From NCBI RefSeq assembly GCF_014851395.1, contig NW_024041262.1, positions 13,909,252-13,973,251 of the forward strand: 64,000 nt of DNA, in the 5' to 3' direction. Shown one piece after another: positions 9,714 through 23,010 of the stretch. A program made the translations under genes and the position numbers. The DNA is from Micropterus salmoides (Eukaryota; Chordata; Actinopteri; Centrarchiformes; Centrarchidae). The notes below the pieces were generated by a model. It worked only from the letters and a program-made list of their open reading frames with translations, was not told the DNA's origin and did not search any database. The stretch's first letter is position 1. The number at the start of each line of letters is the position of its first letter.

Positions 9714-11593
9714 TATATGTGAGTTAATTGCAGCTGTGTGCCGGGGTTTTCTGTCTTTTCTTTTTTGAGCCTTTGAAATCCTATAATGTGAACCTTGTCA
9801 CTCCATGCCTAAGGTCTTAGAAAATCAAGCTGAAAAGTGTGAACAGCATGGGTTGTTCAGGTGTAAGGCTTTGTAGTCATAAGTTCTTTGATATTTGGCA
9901 ACTTTTTAAAGCCAAGTCAGACTGGCAGTGCGGAGGGAGAGCAATTAACTGACTCATAGCTGAGCTAGCATTAGGGCACATAAGAATTAATATAAAGCTT
10001 GCATGAAATGGGACAAAATCTGTCTTCTTTGACATTTAGCATGCAATTTCATATTCACAACTCTTTATTTTTCTTTAAAGATAACATAAGATAAGATATA
10101 ACAGTACATGGTTCATGGCTAAGATAGGGCTATGTGATGAATATATATCGTTTGACGATAGCAAAATGTCTGTGGTTTAAAATCATGCTCTATCGTTTAT
10201 TTCGTTGTGTCACAAACTCTTTTCGAGGGGACCACGCTTTGCACCACAGTGAAGTTAGTTTTACGTTGGATGTTTGACAGACAACTGTCCACCAAAGTAA
10301 AAAAAGTGTAAAATATTTTTAACTGTGGATAATGTCAGTGTGTGGGTTTGTGGCTTAGTAGATGTTTGAGAATATGTGATTGTGAATGTTGTCAGGTGTG
10401 AGTGGATGAAGCCACACTTGTACGACATGTTGTACGTGTGAACATGGGAGTTTGAGCATGTGTGCCTATGGGAGTGAGCCCATGCATGTTAGTGTTTAAC
10501 TGGCCATTATAGTCCATTGTGAGTGCAGTCAGCATTTTCAAAGATCTTTATTGTAACAATCAATAGGTACATTAACCTTTCAGTTTTCTGGAGCAGCAAT
10601 ACGTTAATTGAGATTGAATGGACCTTCTACATCCTACAGTTCTTGTCAGAATTTGATGCAGAAGGAGATAAATCAAGATTCTGACAAAATACATTTAACA
10701 TTTAACAAAAAGCATTTAACAGCATGAAGATGCAAATCAAGAGCCCAACAGGTTTAACAGCATTGATGTGTCCCTGACAACATTCAGAGCTTAGTTTTGG
10801 TGCTCAGACATCAAAGTGCAAGAATTTCAATAATATATATATTTAAACATAAAGCTGATGAGTGCCAGCTCGTCCAGGTGTTTAATAGATTCCTTGAAAA
10901 AGCAGCAGCAGTGTGTCTCTAATAGTCGTACCACTAACTTCTTTATTGTTGGTTGACGATGCATATTGTGTTTTATACCACTCACTCAAACAGCATAGAT
11001 ACCATCGTACAATGAGCAACGAGCGCCCCCATTATGGGATCACCAAGCCCACTTCATCAGCTGAGACATAATTCTACAGTCATTCAGTTTATCTGAATGC
11101 TGATTGGCTGCTTGCTTCATGTCCTCCACCTCTTTTACAAACCAACCGTCAGCATGCTGTACCTGCTCACTTGCCTTTGATTTCAATGGGTGAACGTTTC
11201 CCAGAAGGCAGAGACAAGTTAGGCTGTCCACAGCTGAAGAGACAAAGGCAGCTGTAAAAAGAAACTGTTGGGTGTTATTAGGCTATTTACTGCTCCATTT
11301 GTGGTTTTAGGGCTGACGTGATGCTGTCAGGAAATTAGTTTGAAAATGCTTTGTTGGCAGGCAGGGGATTATGAGATTGGGGTCTCGAAATTGTTTGGCT
11401 GCACAGTGGGGCAGTGGGTCTCAGTAATTACTAAATCTCTCTTGTTTCCTCTGCCATTAGTGTTTGTTTTTTCCTTTTGACTGACAGTCTGTTTCTATAC
11501 TGTTTCTCTTACTTTCTGTAACCTGCTCTTTTCCCTTTCTTGCATGTTTCCAGTTGAAGAGAATGTGTGTCATCTGTCTGATTAGTAGCCCAT
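9712..11593. other. No gene seen; one short hAT-terminus-like piece
   Basis: A TAGGGCTATGTGATGAATAT motif near 10126 resembles the ends of fish hAT MITEs. The rest shows no exon, RNA gene or repeat that I can name. Confidence 0.4.
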
Positions 11594-12300
11594 TTGTCAT
11601 CAGACTACAAGAACGCCTATGACTCAATGCAACATACATGGATACTGGAATGCTTGGAAATGTACAAGATCACCAGGACACTAATAGCTGTCATCAAGAA
11701 CTCAGTGAGGCTGTGGAAAACAAGCCTGGAAGCCAACTCAAAGCCAATTGCACAAGTCACCATCAAGTGCGGTACCAAGGTGATGCTGTTCTGCATAGGC
11801 CCGAACCCCCTCAGCCACATCACAAAGACTGGCTACAGATACTGGTTCCGAAGTGGAACAACCATCAGTCACCTCCTCTACATGGATGACATCAAGCTGT
11901 ATGCCAGAAATGAGCGAGACATCGACTCACTGATCCACACTACCAGGATCTACAGCAATGACGAACTTCCAGAAGGCCACATTGCAGATGTTCAGGTCAA
12001 TCTCAAGCGACAGCAACATCAAGAAGAAGGAACACAAGAAGCTTGAGAAATACCAAGGGCTGAAAGAGGAGCTAGAAAAGATGTGGAAAGTAAGAGCAAC
12101 AGTGGTGCCAGTGGTAATCGGAGCACTGGGGGCTGTGAGACCCAAGCTGGGAGAGTGGCTACAGCAGATTCCAGGTAAAACATCAGAGGTCTTTGTCCAG
12201 AAGAGTGCAGTCCTAGGAACAGCTAAGATACTGTGCAGAACCCTCAAACTCGCAGGTCTCTGGTAGAGGACCCGAGCTTCAGGATGATACATACCACCCT
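11594..12300 (+). mobile_element. Degraded non-LTR retrotransposon, reverse transcriptase C-terminal half (R2/R4-like)
   Basis: The first part (11594-11990) encodes reverse-transcriptase segments: DYKNAYDSM, WKTSLEANSKPIAQVTIKCG and the catalytic box HLLYMDDIKLYARNERDID. A second frame (to a stop at 12266) gives a C-terminal segment with KLEKYQGLKEEL, VVIGALGAV and KSAVLGTAKIL. Both match my memory of a fish LINE of the RLE-bearing R2/R4 group. Two internal deletions are apparent: one removes the segment normally following KCG, and one follows YSND. A frameshift falls near 11990. The copy is dead. The clade name is inference; the YMDD reverse transcriptase is clear. Confidence 0.75.
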
Positions 12301-13127
12301 GCAAGGGAAAATATATATATTTTCTCATTTTTCCAAATTGAGAATTGACAGGTAACGAAGTGGCAAATAAAAACAAGAGTCAGTAAGTAAGAGAGAAAAA
12401 GGAAGAGGTACTCTCAAAAATCTACTGTTGTAGGCGTTTTGAACAAAACCTGTAATTGTTTGCGTCAAAGGGTGTAAAACAGGGAAACTTACATCATCTG
12501 TACAATAATCATAGTAATACATTCTGCCAATATGAAAAACACAGTGTAATGTATGAAAAACTATTTACAGTGAATTATTATCATTTTGCTGGGGGGACTC
12601 CCAAACCCCCTCTAGGACCCCTTGTGGACCCCAATTTGCAAAATGCTGCTACAAAAGGAAAGGTGAAAAAATAGAATCATAATTAGTCATCAACAACACT
12701 GATAAACGTAGTGGGTGACTGTACTCTTATAACGTCTGAAATATTAGTTATTGTAAAGTGATGCTGCATACATTCTTTGTACTCTAGTTTAATAATTTAT
12801 GGAGATGAATTTTTATGATGCAGTGCCATTTATTGTCACTTTTGCACGGTCCTAATGTCTAATGATCCTCTCTGAGATATTTCACTTGAAGGCTTAGCTG
12901 CATTGCCATTAATTCAGCCAGAACTAATAATCTGACTCAGATAAGTGTTTAAACATTGTCACAGATGGTCGCACAAGGAAGCAATAAAAACGCAATAATA
13001 CTTGTAGATTTACTGCCAATGTGACCATTTAGGATAGATAAATAGAAAAATAAAAATGTTTTCTTAGCATTATTTTTATCCCCGCTAGCAGTATGGCCCT
13101 AGGAATGGCAATGTTGGTATATCAGCT
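12301..13127. other. No gene seen
   Basis: A GGGGGACTCCCAAACCCCCTC motif at about 12591 recalls a repeat seen in many fish genomes. A related motif occurs near 30260. Otherwise AT-rich sequence. Confidence 0.35.
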
Positions 13128-13241
13128 GGTCAGTACACCGCTTTGGTTCAGACTGAAAATCTCAGCAACAGTTCGATGCATTGCCATGAAATTTGATAGA
13201 GATATCCATGGTGCCCAGATGATGATCTAGTGTCTTTGGTG
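13128..13241 (+). repeat. Dispersed repeat, copy 1 (CAGACTGAAAATCTCAGCAACA type)
   Basis: The stretch with TGGTTCAGACTGAAAATCTC, GCATTGCCATGAAATTTG and CATGGTGCCCAGATGATGA shares order and wording with 24993-25105. It is a degraded member of a common fish interspersed repeat. No coding is visible. Confidence 0.5.
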
Positions 13242-15172
13242 TAGGGATGGAGCGATTACCAAATTTCACTATTAACCTCGCTTTAAAACGTCAGTTAATT
13301 AATCGTAAAGGCTCCACTACACCGTGTTTCTATTGTGGGGAACAAAACTGTTGCAACTGGCACAAAATGAAAACAAAGTTACACGAGCGGTGCACCAGCT
13401 TAAAGTGCTGTGCTTATCAGAAACATGGAGGCTACTACTGTACACTGGCTAAATTCTGTAAGAGGGACCGAACTGCGAAGCTTTATTTCCACCAAAGAAA
13501 TGGCAGAAGTCGACAGTGTGGGAGCATTTCAGGTGCACAGAGACTGACCAGGGAGTTACTGAAGATGACGGATCAACTGTTCAAAAACTTGCCGTTAATA
13601 GGTTGCTGCTAAAGGAGTGAATACCTAACGTTGCATCAAATTTGATGCAGCACCTGCGGAATCACCACCCTGCTTTGCAAGCCCAAGTAAAGGTAATACA
13701 TAATAACAGTTAAATAACGTGGCAAGTTGGTTGGGAATTAAATTTAAATGTGTCACTTAAAATTGATGCTGTAGCAGCGAGAGTCTAGCTTTCAGTGCAA
13801 CGTAAACAAACAAAGCAGCACGTAAACTTTCAGACCAACCTCAGCGACAGCACCGCTGCGCTATGAAACCCTGTATTTTTAATGGCTTGCACCGCGCCAG
13901 GGTGGTCTGTTGCTGTGTCGAGCCTCTGTCAAAGTAGCTGAACTTTTGCGCTGAACCTAGCTTCCAGCGCAGCGAAAATCGCTTCTTTTCGGAAAGAGCC
14001 TTTATAGAAGAACATTTAACGTTACATCCTGTTGCCTCCTCCTGTCTGTCTAAACTTCAAGGACTACCAATTAACTGCATTTCAGTTATTAATAACAATG
14101 CATGAGAGATGTTCTAAAATTTTTTTAAATAATTTTCACAAAAATGTATGCGTGTGGATGAGAGTTGATGATGGTAAATTAAATTAATATTCCTCTTATA
14201 TTAATAATACTTAGATATTATAGAATATAATCCATGTTTTTGTTGTTTTAAGATTTGGGAGTCTCCAGAGGGTGTTTTATTTTGAAAATTGACCGGATTC
14301 TCTATATCGTTCTGTGTCTAACTTCCTGGCTGGTTAAGCAAAAATAGACCTGCTACATAATCTCTGCAGAGCGACGACCCACTTCTAGGCCACGCTGCGG
14401 CCGCGTCTGGTGGACTCAAAAGCATTGGCGATAATGGCCGTGATTAGCGCTGGCAACCGCAGCACACCCGTAGCCGAAATTAGTGGATTTTAGGGGTTAG
14501 CCACATGTTAGTATAGTATAGTAGTAAGTTATTATTGTCATTGTAAAAATGTTAGCATGCTGATGTTAGCCTTTAGTTTAGTCCTCACAGAGGTGGAATG
14601 ACCCCCACCCCTCTACCCTCTGTGGAAAAAAAATTACAACCTTTGACTTCAGAAACTGTTGAAGTGAATATCTAAAAAATAAATAAATGAATACACTTGT
14701 ATGTATTCAATATCTATTAAAATCTACATGAATGATTAAAGTTCTGAAGCATGATGATTGTGTTAGAGTAGCAGATTTAAAAGCTGTCACTTTTGCCTCC
14801 ATTGAATGAAATCCTGTAGGCTGGGACTTTGGGTATTTTCATTGGTGTAACCGGGACATTGGCCATGCTCGTCGTCATAGAAACAGATCATAAGATTGTG
14901 ATGTTTATTGCAGCTTCAGTAATATTTGCTGCCTTCCCTTTGACACACAGCTCTACTTGCTTTAGTACCCGTGGCGTGTAAGCAATCAGATACTGTGGGC
15001 AGGACATTGAGCCAGTTTACAGAGTGGTGACTACAGAGAGAGAGGCGTCTACATCAGAGCCAAAAATTAAATGAATTTAACCCTAACCTTTTTTTTTTGC
15101 TGGTCCGAATAGTGATCCAATCCATCACTCAAAACGGTGATATGATCCTAACACTGATCTGTTGCACCCCTA
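13242..15172 (+). mobile_element. Degraded hAT element with BED zinc-finger remnant
   Basis: The 5' end TAGGGATGGAGCGATTAC and the reverse complement of the 3' end, TAGGGGTGCAACAGATC, look like hAT terminal repeats. About 350 bp inside, codons at 13630-13692 read ASNLMQHLRNHHPALQAQV, the second half of a BED zinc finger (HLRNHH). Stops and indels lie just upstream, where the CxxC half should be. No DDE/RNase H-like core is seen. The 8-bp flanks (ctttggtg, ggagaaat) do not match, so the right end is uncertain and may belong to a different insertion. Confidence 0.45.
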
Positions 15173-18100
15173 GGAGAAATGATACCTCAGTTGTTTCTTC
15201 AGATTGCGGTTTGGGAAAAAAAAAACTTTAAGATAAAGTCAAGTTTCTTAAAGTTAGAAACACGTGGTTATCACAGAAGCTTGACTTTTGACCCTTTGTT
15301 TTATTGAGGTGTTGACACCCATCCAAAACTTTATATGCTAGTATTGCATGTCTTCAGAGTTCAAATGTTCCACACAAATTCAGATTAGAAACTTGATTTG
15401 CATTCAGATCACACTCAAAGTGGAGTCTGTGTATAATTTGATAGTTAGGCTATGACGTGAGTTTAAAAAGAAAATTGCTGCAACATTTTATGCTGATTTC
15501 AACCTGCGTGAAGCATTTCAATCTACATAATATTCTTATCACACAGTGCCACAGGGGCAGCTTGTCTCTGTCTCTCGTACATTTACTGTCCCTCGCTTTC
15601 GTCTCACTCCTGCGCCCTCTTTGCATTTTGCACAGTCCGTGTTTCTTTTCCATCTTTAAGTTTCTCTCACTCTTTCTTTTTGTGCCCCTCTCTCTGCCAT
15701 AATGAAATATGGATTTAACTAACAGCTTATTGGACAAGTTCATTTTTATCAGAATTAAAGTCATCAAAATCCCCATCAGCAGACAGAGAAGTAATGTGTG
15801 GTCAGATAGATAAGAAAAGCATTTTAATTATATGATATAACTAGATACAACTCACACTTAAGTGTCTGAAGCATTAGATGGAAAATGGAAATGCTTACCT
15901 TAAAGTTATTCTGCACTGAAATAGTCTTTTTTTTTTCTTGACTGAATCTATGACGTTTTTAATTCTACATATTTAATGGTCTTTCTCTCATACACACAAC
16001 ATAACAACAAATACAATAAAATGCAGGTTTATATGAACATATCTCATAGACATACACACACAAACCCATACTCCCATTCCTCTTTGTTTTTTTACTCTTT
16101 TTGACAATGGCCACAGGATTTAATTGATTCTTGCCAGAATTATCAATTGTTCAGTTTGTCACAGGGCTGGGCGAGAGTGACTTTGTAGCACATCCCTCCG
16201 AAAGATGGTCTGACACTTGAACTGATGATTTTAGATTTATTGGAAATCCCAAAACCAACGTAAGGGCTGGTTACAAAAATGAACAACATAAACAACAACT
16301 GCATTAGCTACCTTACCATATAGTTTCAGAGCATTAGCATAGTTTAGCACTAACTCACAAGCCCAGTATTTGCCCAGCTATAAACAGCCACAATTGTTCA
16401 AACTACTTCAAAACACCACCACCATGTTAATATCACAGTATTATGATAAATACTAACCTTGTGCCTCTTCGAAGGGGTGCTAAAACGTTAAATCTTTCAC
16501 TGTGTGTGCATGTTACTGTCTCTCCATCGCTTGTAGCAGGAAAACTAGTTAGCGGGTGGCTTTCAAAATAAAAGCACCTTTAGTCAGAACAACCTAACCT
16601 AGTGTCTAGCCTAAGTAAGACACTACGGCTTAAACCAGGTAAAATACCTAATAAAGCCTACTGAAATGACTGTTCAACAATAATATTTCTTCTGTAGAGC
16701 TAAACATATACTGGGTTATTTACAGACTTTAGAATGATTTACACTAGGGCTGCACGTTATATCGTTTCTGCATCGACGATGCGATTGCAGGATGTCAAGT
16801 AAAGCAAATTAACTCAAACATGTCATGCTACAACTTTTTTGCTGCTTGATACCAAAGGAAAGATTTTGTAAAGGTTCTCCTTTTCTATGACTAATCTACA
16901 AGGCAAGCATGCAGTCAGCCTATCACCTGCCTGTTAACATGCACTTGACGCGGCTGATGTCACAGACAATGCTGCCTGGATGCCAGAGGCAGGTATTGTG
17001 TTACGTGAGGCAGCTGACTCCCAAATACAGTACCTTTGCACCTGCTCTCTCTCCACTTGTGCATGCTGGTGTCCATGCCGGAGTCACATACAGATTTCTG
17101 GAAGGAGCAGCAAAAGCCTGAACCAAGTGTAGTAGAAGTACCCAAATGATGAAAATGATGAGTGTTAATTATATGTGTTAAGTATTTTTGTACATAAATA
17201 CCACACTGCATGTGTGCATTGCATAGTGTATTTTTTCATATAAAGATGTTTTTTTCCTAATATCGAACAGCCACAATTTACACTTACACTGTTATGTACA
17301 ATGTCAGTTGGAACAATGGAAAAGAAACAAATACAAACAATTAGAAACAGAGAAGATAGAATAGAAATAGAAGAGATTGTATACCACAGAAATGATCACA
17401 TCACATCCCCATCTCTTTTCATAACTTCTGACTGACTCTCCTTCTCTTAATTTTCCTTTTGCTTTGTCTAGCTTACATGAAATTGTTTTATGTTGCTGTT
17501 TTTTTTTTCTTTTCTTATTTCCTTGTAATGCTGAATTAGGGAATTACTGTCAATTTGTGCTCTCGTCTATGGTTGCATCTTCAGAGTTCAAGAAATCAAC
17601 AGAGGGCAACACTTACACTTCTAATCTGGAATCTTAAACTTTATTCTTAATCCTCAATAAAATATTTAAATAAACACAAACCGGCTTCCATGCCAAAATG
17701 AAAACCTTTGGTGTGTAGAGAAAATGTAGAAATGAGAAACATGAATAGAAGGCTGATAGATAGATACTTGATAAGTACTTGATAGTTAAGTATTAGAAAG
17801 TAGTTTAGTATGCAGAAGCAGCATCTCTCCCTTTTTTTTACAAAAAGCTGTGATAAATAGGTTCCTTTTCACTGTTAGACTTTAGAAAACATAACTTGTT
17901 AGCACCTCTTCTAATCAAAGTATTGGTGCCCATCCAGACAAGTGTGGAGAATTTTAGTATTCTTACCAACCAAAACCTTAAGACTCCAGATCTTACCCTC
18001 TGACAGGTTTATGTCTCTGCTGATAATTCTTCTTCTGTGAGAAGCTGTTTTGAAGCCATATCAACCCATTTCAATTTCTAGAGGTCACAGCGTCTCACTA

Positions 18101-18269
18101 AAAGTTTTCCACATATCATGTAGATTTGTGAAGGAGGAATGGGTTTCAGAAAATGTTTCAGTGTAATTGTTCCAGCTGCGCTGATCTTGAGCTTGTTTAA
18201 AATGCAGGAGCAAGGATCGTACTGCTGATCAAGGTTTTAGCATCCTTATCTGTCACTTATGGAAGAATG
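15173..18269. other. No gene seen; isolated hAT-like terminus at 16745
   Basis: TAGGGCTGCACGTTATATCG at 16745 matches the usual start of fish hAT MITEs; no matching 3' end was found. The open frames in this stretch lie in low-complexity T- or CT-rich sequence and are not supported as genes. Confidence 0.4.
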
Positions 18270-18447
18270 TTCTTATAAAAACTTTCTTCTGCTAACTTTT
18301 AAGCTGTTCTTATCTTTGCTGTACTGTTCTATGATGTGCTGCTATGCATGGTGTTAGTGTCTTTTAATTTTGTTGTTCTGTAAAGCACTTTGGTCAGTCA
18401 TTGGCTGCTATAAAATGTGCTATATAAATAAAAATGAACTTGAACTT
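18270..18447 (+). mobile_element. 3' tail of an L2-like LINE
   Basis: The text TTCTGTAAAGCACTTTGGTCAG followed by TATAAAATGTGCTATATAAATAAA is the typical 3' end of fish L2/Maui-type LINEs or of a SINE sharing that tail (family knowledge). No reverse-transcriptase coding is visible upstream. Confidence 0.55.
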
Positions 18448-20304
18448 TAAGATTCAAAATGTTTTGAGTCAAGCTACGGCACAGAGACCTTTGACACTAT
18501 ACATGCTGTGAAAAGAAAACAAGCTCTTTGAGTTCAGAGCTGCCTATGTGGCTATAAGCTCCTTATTTAAAGTAAGTGTGCACTAACTCAGCAAACTTTT
18601 GCATTTATGATTTTATCTTGCTCCATTACCATTTCATAAACTCCCAAATATTGATATTGGTATGGGCCTCAAAAATTCAGTATTGGTGAAACTAACTCAC
18701 TATGCCCCACTATGTTCACCAGCTAATCACTAACTTTATCTGTCTGTTGTTTAATGCTGTTCAGGTATCATAGAGTTGGGTTTTAGAGCCTTATGATGAA
18801 AATATTGGCCTGTTGCAGCCCAAAAAAATAATGGTGAGAGCTGTCACGATGGACCTGAACAGTGAAGTTGTGGGCAATAAAACCAAAACAACGACCTTAA
18901 AGATGTTAAAAAGCTCAGTGGAGCAGAAGGGGAGCTGTGGATTTGGATGTGAGTTCTCAGCAATTACAAGCAATTAATTTCAAATAAGTAATGATGTGAC
19001 CCATTGTTGATATAGAAATATTGATTATAGCTGCTTTAAAGGAGCATTGTTTCCTCCTGAGTTTCTCACCTTCAAAGATGAAACATATGGCACAATTTCT
19101 GGACTACACTGACACCTGTAATGATTCGTTATATGGTCAATTTGGTTATTTAGTTTGTCACCAATGATTCATTTGGTTATTTATCGGTCCAACAGAAAAT
19201 TAGGTACATCAGCAAGTACCTTTAGTAAAACACCACACCACTTTACCCCCTTGTTTTTCTGCTGCTGCTGATTCTTTCATTTCGTTTTCTCTTTGTGGCC
19301 CAGCTCTTACTCTCCTGCTGTGTCTGTCAGTGAGATATAACAAGGGTCTTTGACTCGTGATCTTTGATGCTCTCACTGTGTGCAGGACAGAAAGGGAACT
19401 TTTTTTTGGCGCTGAGACTCCCAGCCAGCGTAGGGAGTGGTGTAAACGGCAGGTGCTGACCAGTGAGCACAAAGCTCCTGTTTCTTCAATGGCGAGTAAA
19501 CGGCCAGATTTCTGCAGTGGGAGCCTTCATGCTGGCAGCCTTCATATAAGGGGTCGCCCCAGGTTTTGTTGAATAAAGAAGCTCATTCTCAGTCATTTTA
19601 CATTATTTAATGCACCTTTTGATGCATAAAAGCTGTGATTTTGTTTTCTTGATAGTGCCATGCACATTTTTTATTAATTGAACAGAGATGTGAAAAGCCA
19701 TGGGTTTCTTTTTGAATTGCCATTTTTCAGTAAAACACAGTTTATAATCCAGATGTTTCATCTTTATCATTCACTTCTTCCAAACACTGATCTGCTCCTT
19801 AAGTCGCTTTACTAACCCTCTTCCATGTTCCACTGTATTTTATTGGCTATAAGAGATGCCTTGTACTTGTTCCAGCCAAAGGGATTTCCTTTGATGTTTC
19901 TGCCACAATGTGAGCTTGGTAATGATAAGGCACTGAATTTCTGCTTTCAAAGTTTCCCCTTGATTTTAATGGTGGTAGTGAGTGTGTCTAATTGGCTGTG
20001 AGAAATATGAACGGAAATGCACACACACATATAAGAATAGGTGCTCCTGCTTACGGACACAGTCTTATCCATACAAATGAGCGCGATGCTGTGTGTATTT
20101 GCACACACATGCATGCCACATGCTGGCTTTTAGTTTCAACCCAAATCGATGGAGCTGCTTCTTTTATGCATTCATTTTGTACGTCCATCACACAAACACA
20201 TGCATCACAAATTAGGCCCTTCATAAATATTCTTTATGGACAATATGGGTTTGCTCAGGATAAAGTAAGTGAATTATTCAAGCGGATGGGAAGAATGAGA
20301 ATGT
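18448..20304. other. No gene seen
   Basis: No exon-like structure or named repeat could be supported. Short purine/pyrimidine-biased runs only. Confidence 0.4.
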
Positions 20305-20640
20305 AGCCGCTTTCATACGGAGATCAGCCCGGAAAGAATATCCGCATTTATGTCGCATTTGCTTTTTCATACTGAACAAAAGTTTGCAGCTTCATCCCGT
20401 GTGAAAAAGATTTTTATCCCGCAATCGTGTGCTTTCATGTAGTGGTCCGGCTTTACAGGAAGCAGCAGCGTGCCGTTAATGTCAGCTGTGGCTTTTCACA
20501 AACAGATTGTTCTGTCTCATGTCTGTCACCAACTTTCCCTGCTCAAAGGTGGATAAAATCTGCTCCGTACCTTTCATAAAGTGCAGCAAGCTGGCAGATT
20601 GGCGCAATACCCATGTGAAATAAGGCGGTGTGAAAGCTGA
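20305..20640. mobile_element. Putative MITE with GCTTTCAYAC inverted ends
   Basis: The 5' end AGCCGCTTTCATACGG and the reverse complement of the 3' end, CAGCTTTCACACCGCC, form imperfect inverted termini around a 336-bp non-coding body. The ends resemble those of the element at 35371-36174. No target duplication was established. Confidence 0.4.
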
Positions 20641-22679
20641 TAATTACAAAAGTTGTACTAGGAGCGAGTATTTTTAGCTTTTAGCTGGGTAGTTGGCAGT
20701 CCAGTCAGTGTCTGACACACTGTCAGATCTTCTTATGGTCCTGCTGTCCTCCCCAGAGATCAAGGAGAATGATCCATAGACTGTATAAAAATGTTGATCC
20801 CACAAAAGATGTGATGTTGTGGCACCAGGACACTGTTAAAGACCTGGCTTGTAAAAAGTGTTTCCCACACTTACTCTTTGGCCATATCGCCCAGCCCTAT
20901 TATGTCTAAGTACATTTAATAGCAAAAATGTAATAAATTTTGCTTAAAATTTCACTCCGGCCTCTTCTTTAAGTTTGTATTTGACATAATACCTTATTAG
21001 CTCAATTAAAAGGATGGAAACAAATGTAGGGGCCTGTATGTGACATAAAAGGCAGGTTATTATTTTGGCTGGTAAAAAATATTTCTGGCTGGGGGATTTT
21101 TTTCATCTACAAGTCACCTTGGCAGATGAGCCAAAAAGTTCATTTCCACCCCTGTTCAGCAGTGACTTAAATCTAAATGAAAACTGAGGAGAGAATATAT
21201 AAAGTAGCTACATGTGTTTCCAAACCTATTGTATTTGTGTACAGAGAGCAGTGCGCACTATGTATCTGTTCTGTAGCACATGCATATTAGGTTGTTTTCT
21301 CACATTTACAGAGAGATGCTCTCTGTCGCTGTATCTCATTTCATCTTTAATTTACAACACATGCAGGCACATACAGGCATAAATATGCACAGACTCGTTC
21401 ACATTGTTTTGTCACACTTTATCACTCTCATTTAGTCATTTCACACTTGTATTCACAGTGTGTATTATAATTACTTATGTGCACTGTTGCACAGATTTGT
21501 CAGACTTTTGATGTTGTCTTATAATTCCGCAGAACGAGAACAAACAAAGATTTTCAGTGTTGATAGGATTACAAAAAAAAACCCTTTAGGATTCCGGTGG
21601 TATCCTCTTTACAGGCCTGCTCAGTGAAAGCTCCTGCAGTGAAGGTCATGTTGTAGCTAAAGTTTTTTCAAACCGCTGGAATGACCCCATGACTGCCACC
21701 AGGTTCCATGCTTTCCATCATTGTTAGCAAAAACTCAGACTACAAAATGGAGGGGCCAATACAGGGGCTAGCACTACATTGATTGACTTTACCCACCCAT
21801 CTTCCACTCTTTCTTTTTACTCTGTCCCTATATTCTCTCCCTGTATCCTTTCATTCTCACTGGTTTTCCTTTTGTGTTTGTGTCCATTTATCTTTATCTG
21901 CTACCTATTTTTTTATCTTGTTTGTTCCTGACCTTGTATTTCTTCCCTTACATTCTCTCCTATGCTCCTTCTTGCTCTGTACACTGTGTCTGAATTTCAG
22001 TCTACTGCAGTACTCACTGTTGGACTTCCTGATGTGAGACAGAAGAGTTACTGAACCCAGAAGTAATTCCATTAGGAGTTAGTCCAGTGTTACAGAGTTA
22101 CTCTGTTCTACAGACAACAGTTGTAAAAAGTCACTGGGGTAATAATTTTTAATGTTCACCTTTGTTTAGACATTTCCTTTAAATTGTTGGGTTAAGACTG
22201 GGGTTTATAAATCCATCTTGGGCATGTATTTCACTGTCCACTGTCACTACCACACCATTGATGAGTACAATATTGTGTTTAGGTACACTGACCAAAACTA
22301 GGACCAAGGTTGTAATGAGACTTTTCTTTATTTTGAGTCCTATAAACGTCATCACTCCTCAGAGTTCACTGATTGGTTCAGCTTCCAGCTGCTTGACTCA
22401 ATTGATATTCAGTTAATCTTCTCCGGACGTATATCTTGTGGAAATTGAGATTCACTTCTGAGAGGATAATGTTTTTCAAGCTGTCCCTGGACATTCTGGG
22501 TAAGGGATGAGTGGTGTATTGTCACAACCAGACAGTGTTTATCTTTGACCAGGACTCACTGAGGTTCTGCAGTGTGGCATGGAGTGTGGTTTCTTCTCCA
22601 CAGCTCCCAGCAGGCCTCATGGAAGACTGACAGGAAATGGCGGCTGAGTAATGGGTCTCTTGCATGGTGCCGTGTGTCA
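20641..22679. other. No gene seen; one hAT-like 3' terminus near 20878-20903
   Basis: GGCCATATCGCCCAGCCCTA, reverse complement TAGGGCTGGGCGATATGGCC, is a typical hAT MITE end in fish. The T-rich open frame at 21783-22037 is low-complexity and not supported. Confidence 0.4.
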
Positions 22680-23010
22680 CAAGGAATTGAAGCAAGGCTG
22701 TTGAAGTGTAAGTACCTGCTATCACGTCTCTCATACAGGGGAAGGGTGCTGATAATAAACAACTTGGCAGCTGTCTGCCTGTGACATCATGTTTAATGCC
22801 CCTTGCAGCTTCTTGGCAGAGATTCAGAAGAGTCTTTTGGATGTCTCCTGGTCAGGGCTTCTTTGGCTGAGAGCTGCTGTCCTGGCCAGGATGGTGGTCA
22901 CAGCTTGATTGACTTGGAGAGTCAGGTGGCAGTTTTCCAGCTTCAGGCAGCACGGACCAAGGAGCAGAAATCTGCTAAAGGGACAGTAGAGGATGCCACA
23001 GAGGCCAGTT
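22680..23010 (+). mobile_element. L1-Tx1-type LINE ORF2 fragment
   Basis: One frame reads GIEARLLKCKYLLSRLSYRG followed by RVLIINNLAA. A second gives SFLAEIQKSLLDVSWSG. A third, entered by a frameshift near 22880, gives GGHSLIDLESQVAVFQLQAA. Their order matches the reverse-transcriptase thumb/connector of Tx1-clade L1 elements as I remember it. The catalytic box is not in this piece. At least two frameshifts make it dead. Confidence 0.7.

Noticed and set aside
13247..13612. 121-codon frame with several cysteines
   Set aside because: It lies within the 5' part of a hAT remnant in a frame different from the BED finger; the cysteines show no zinc-finger spacing.
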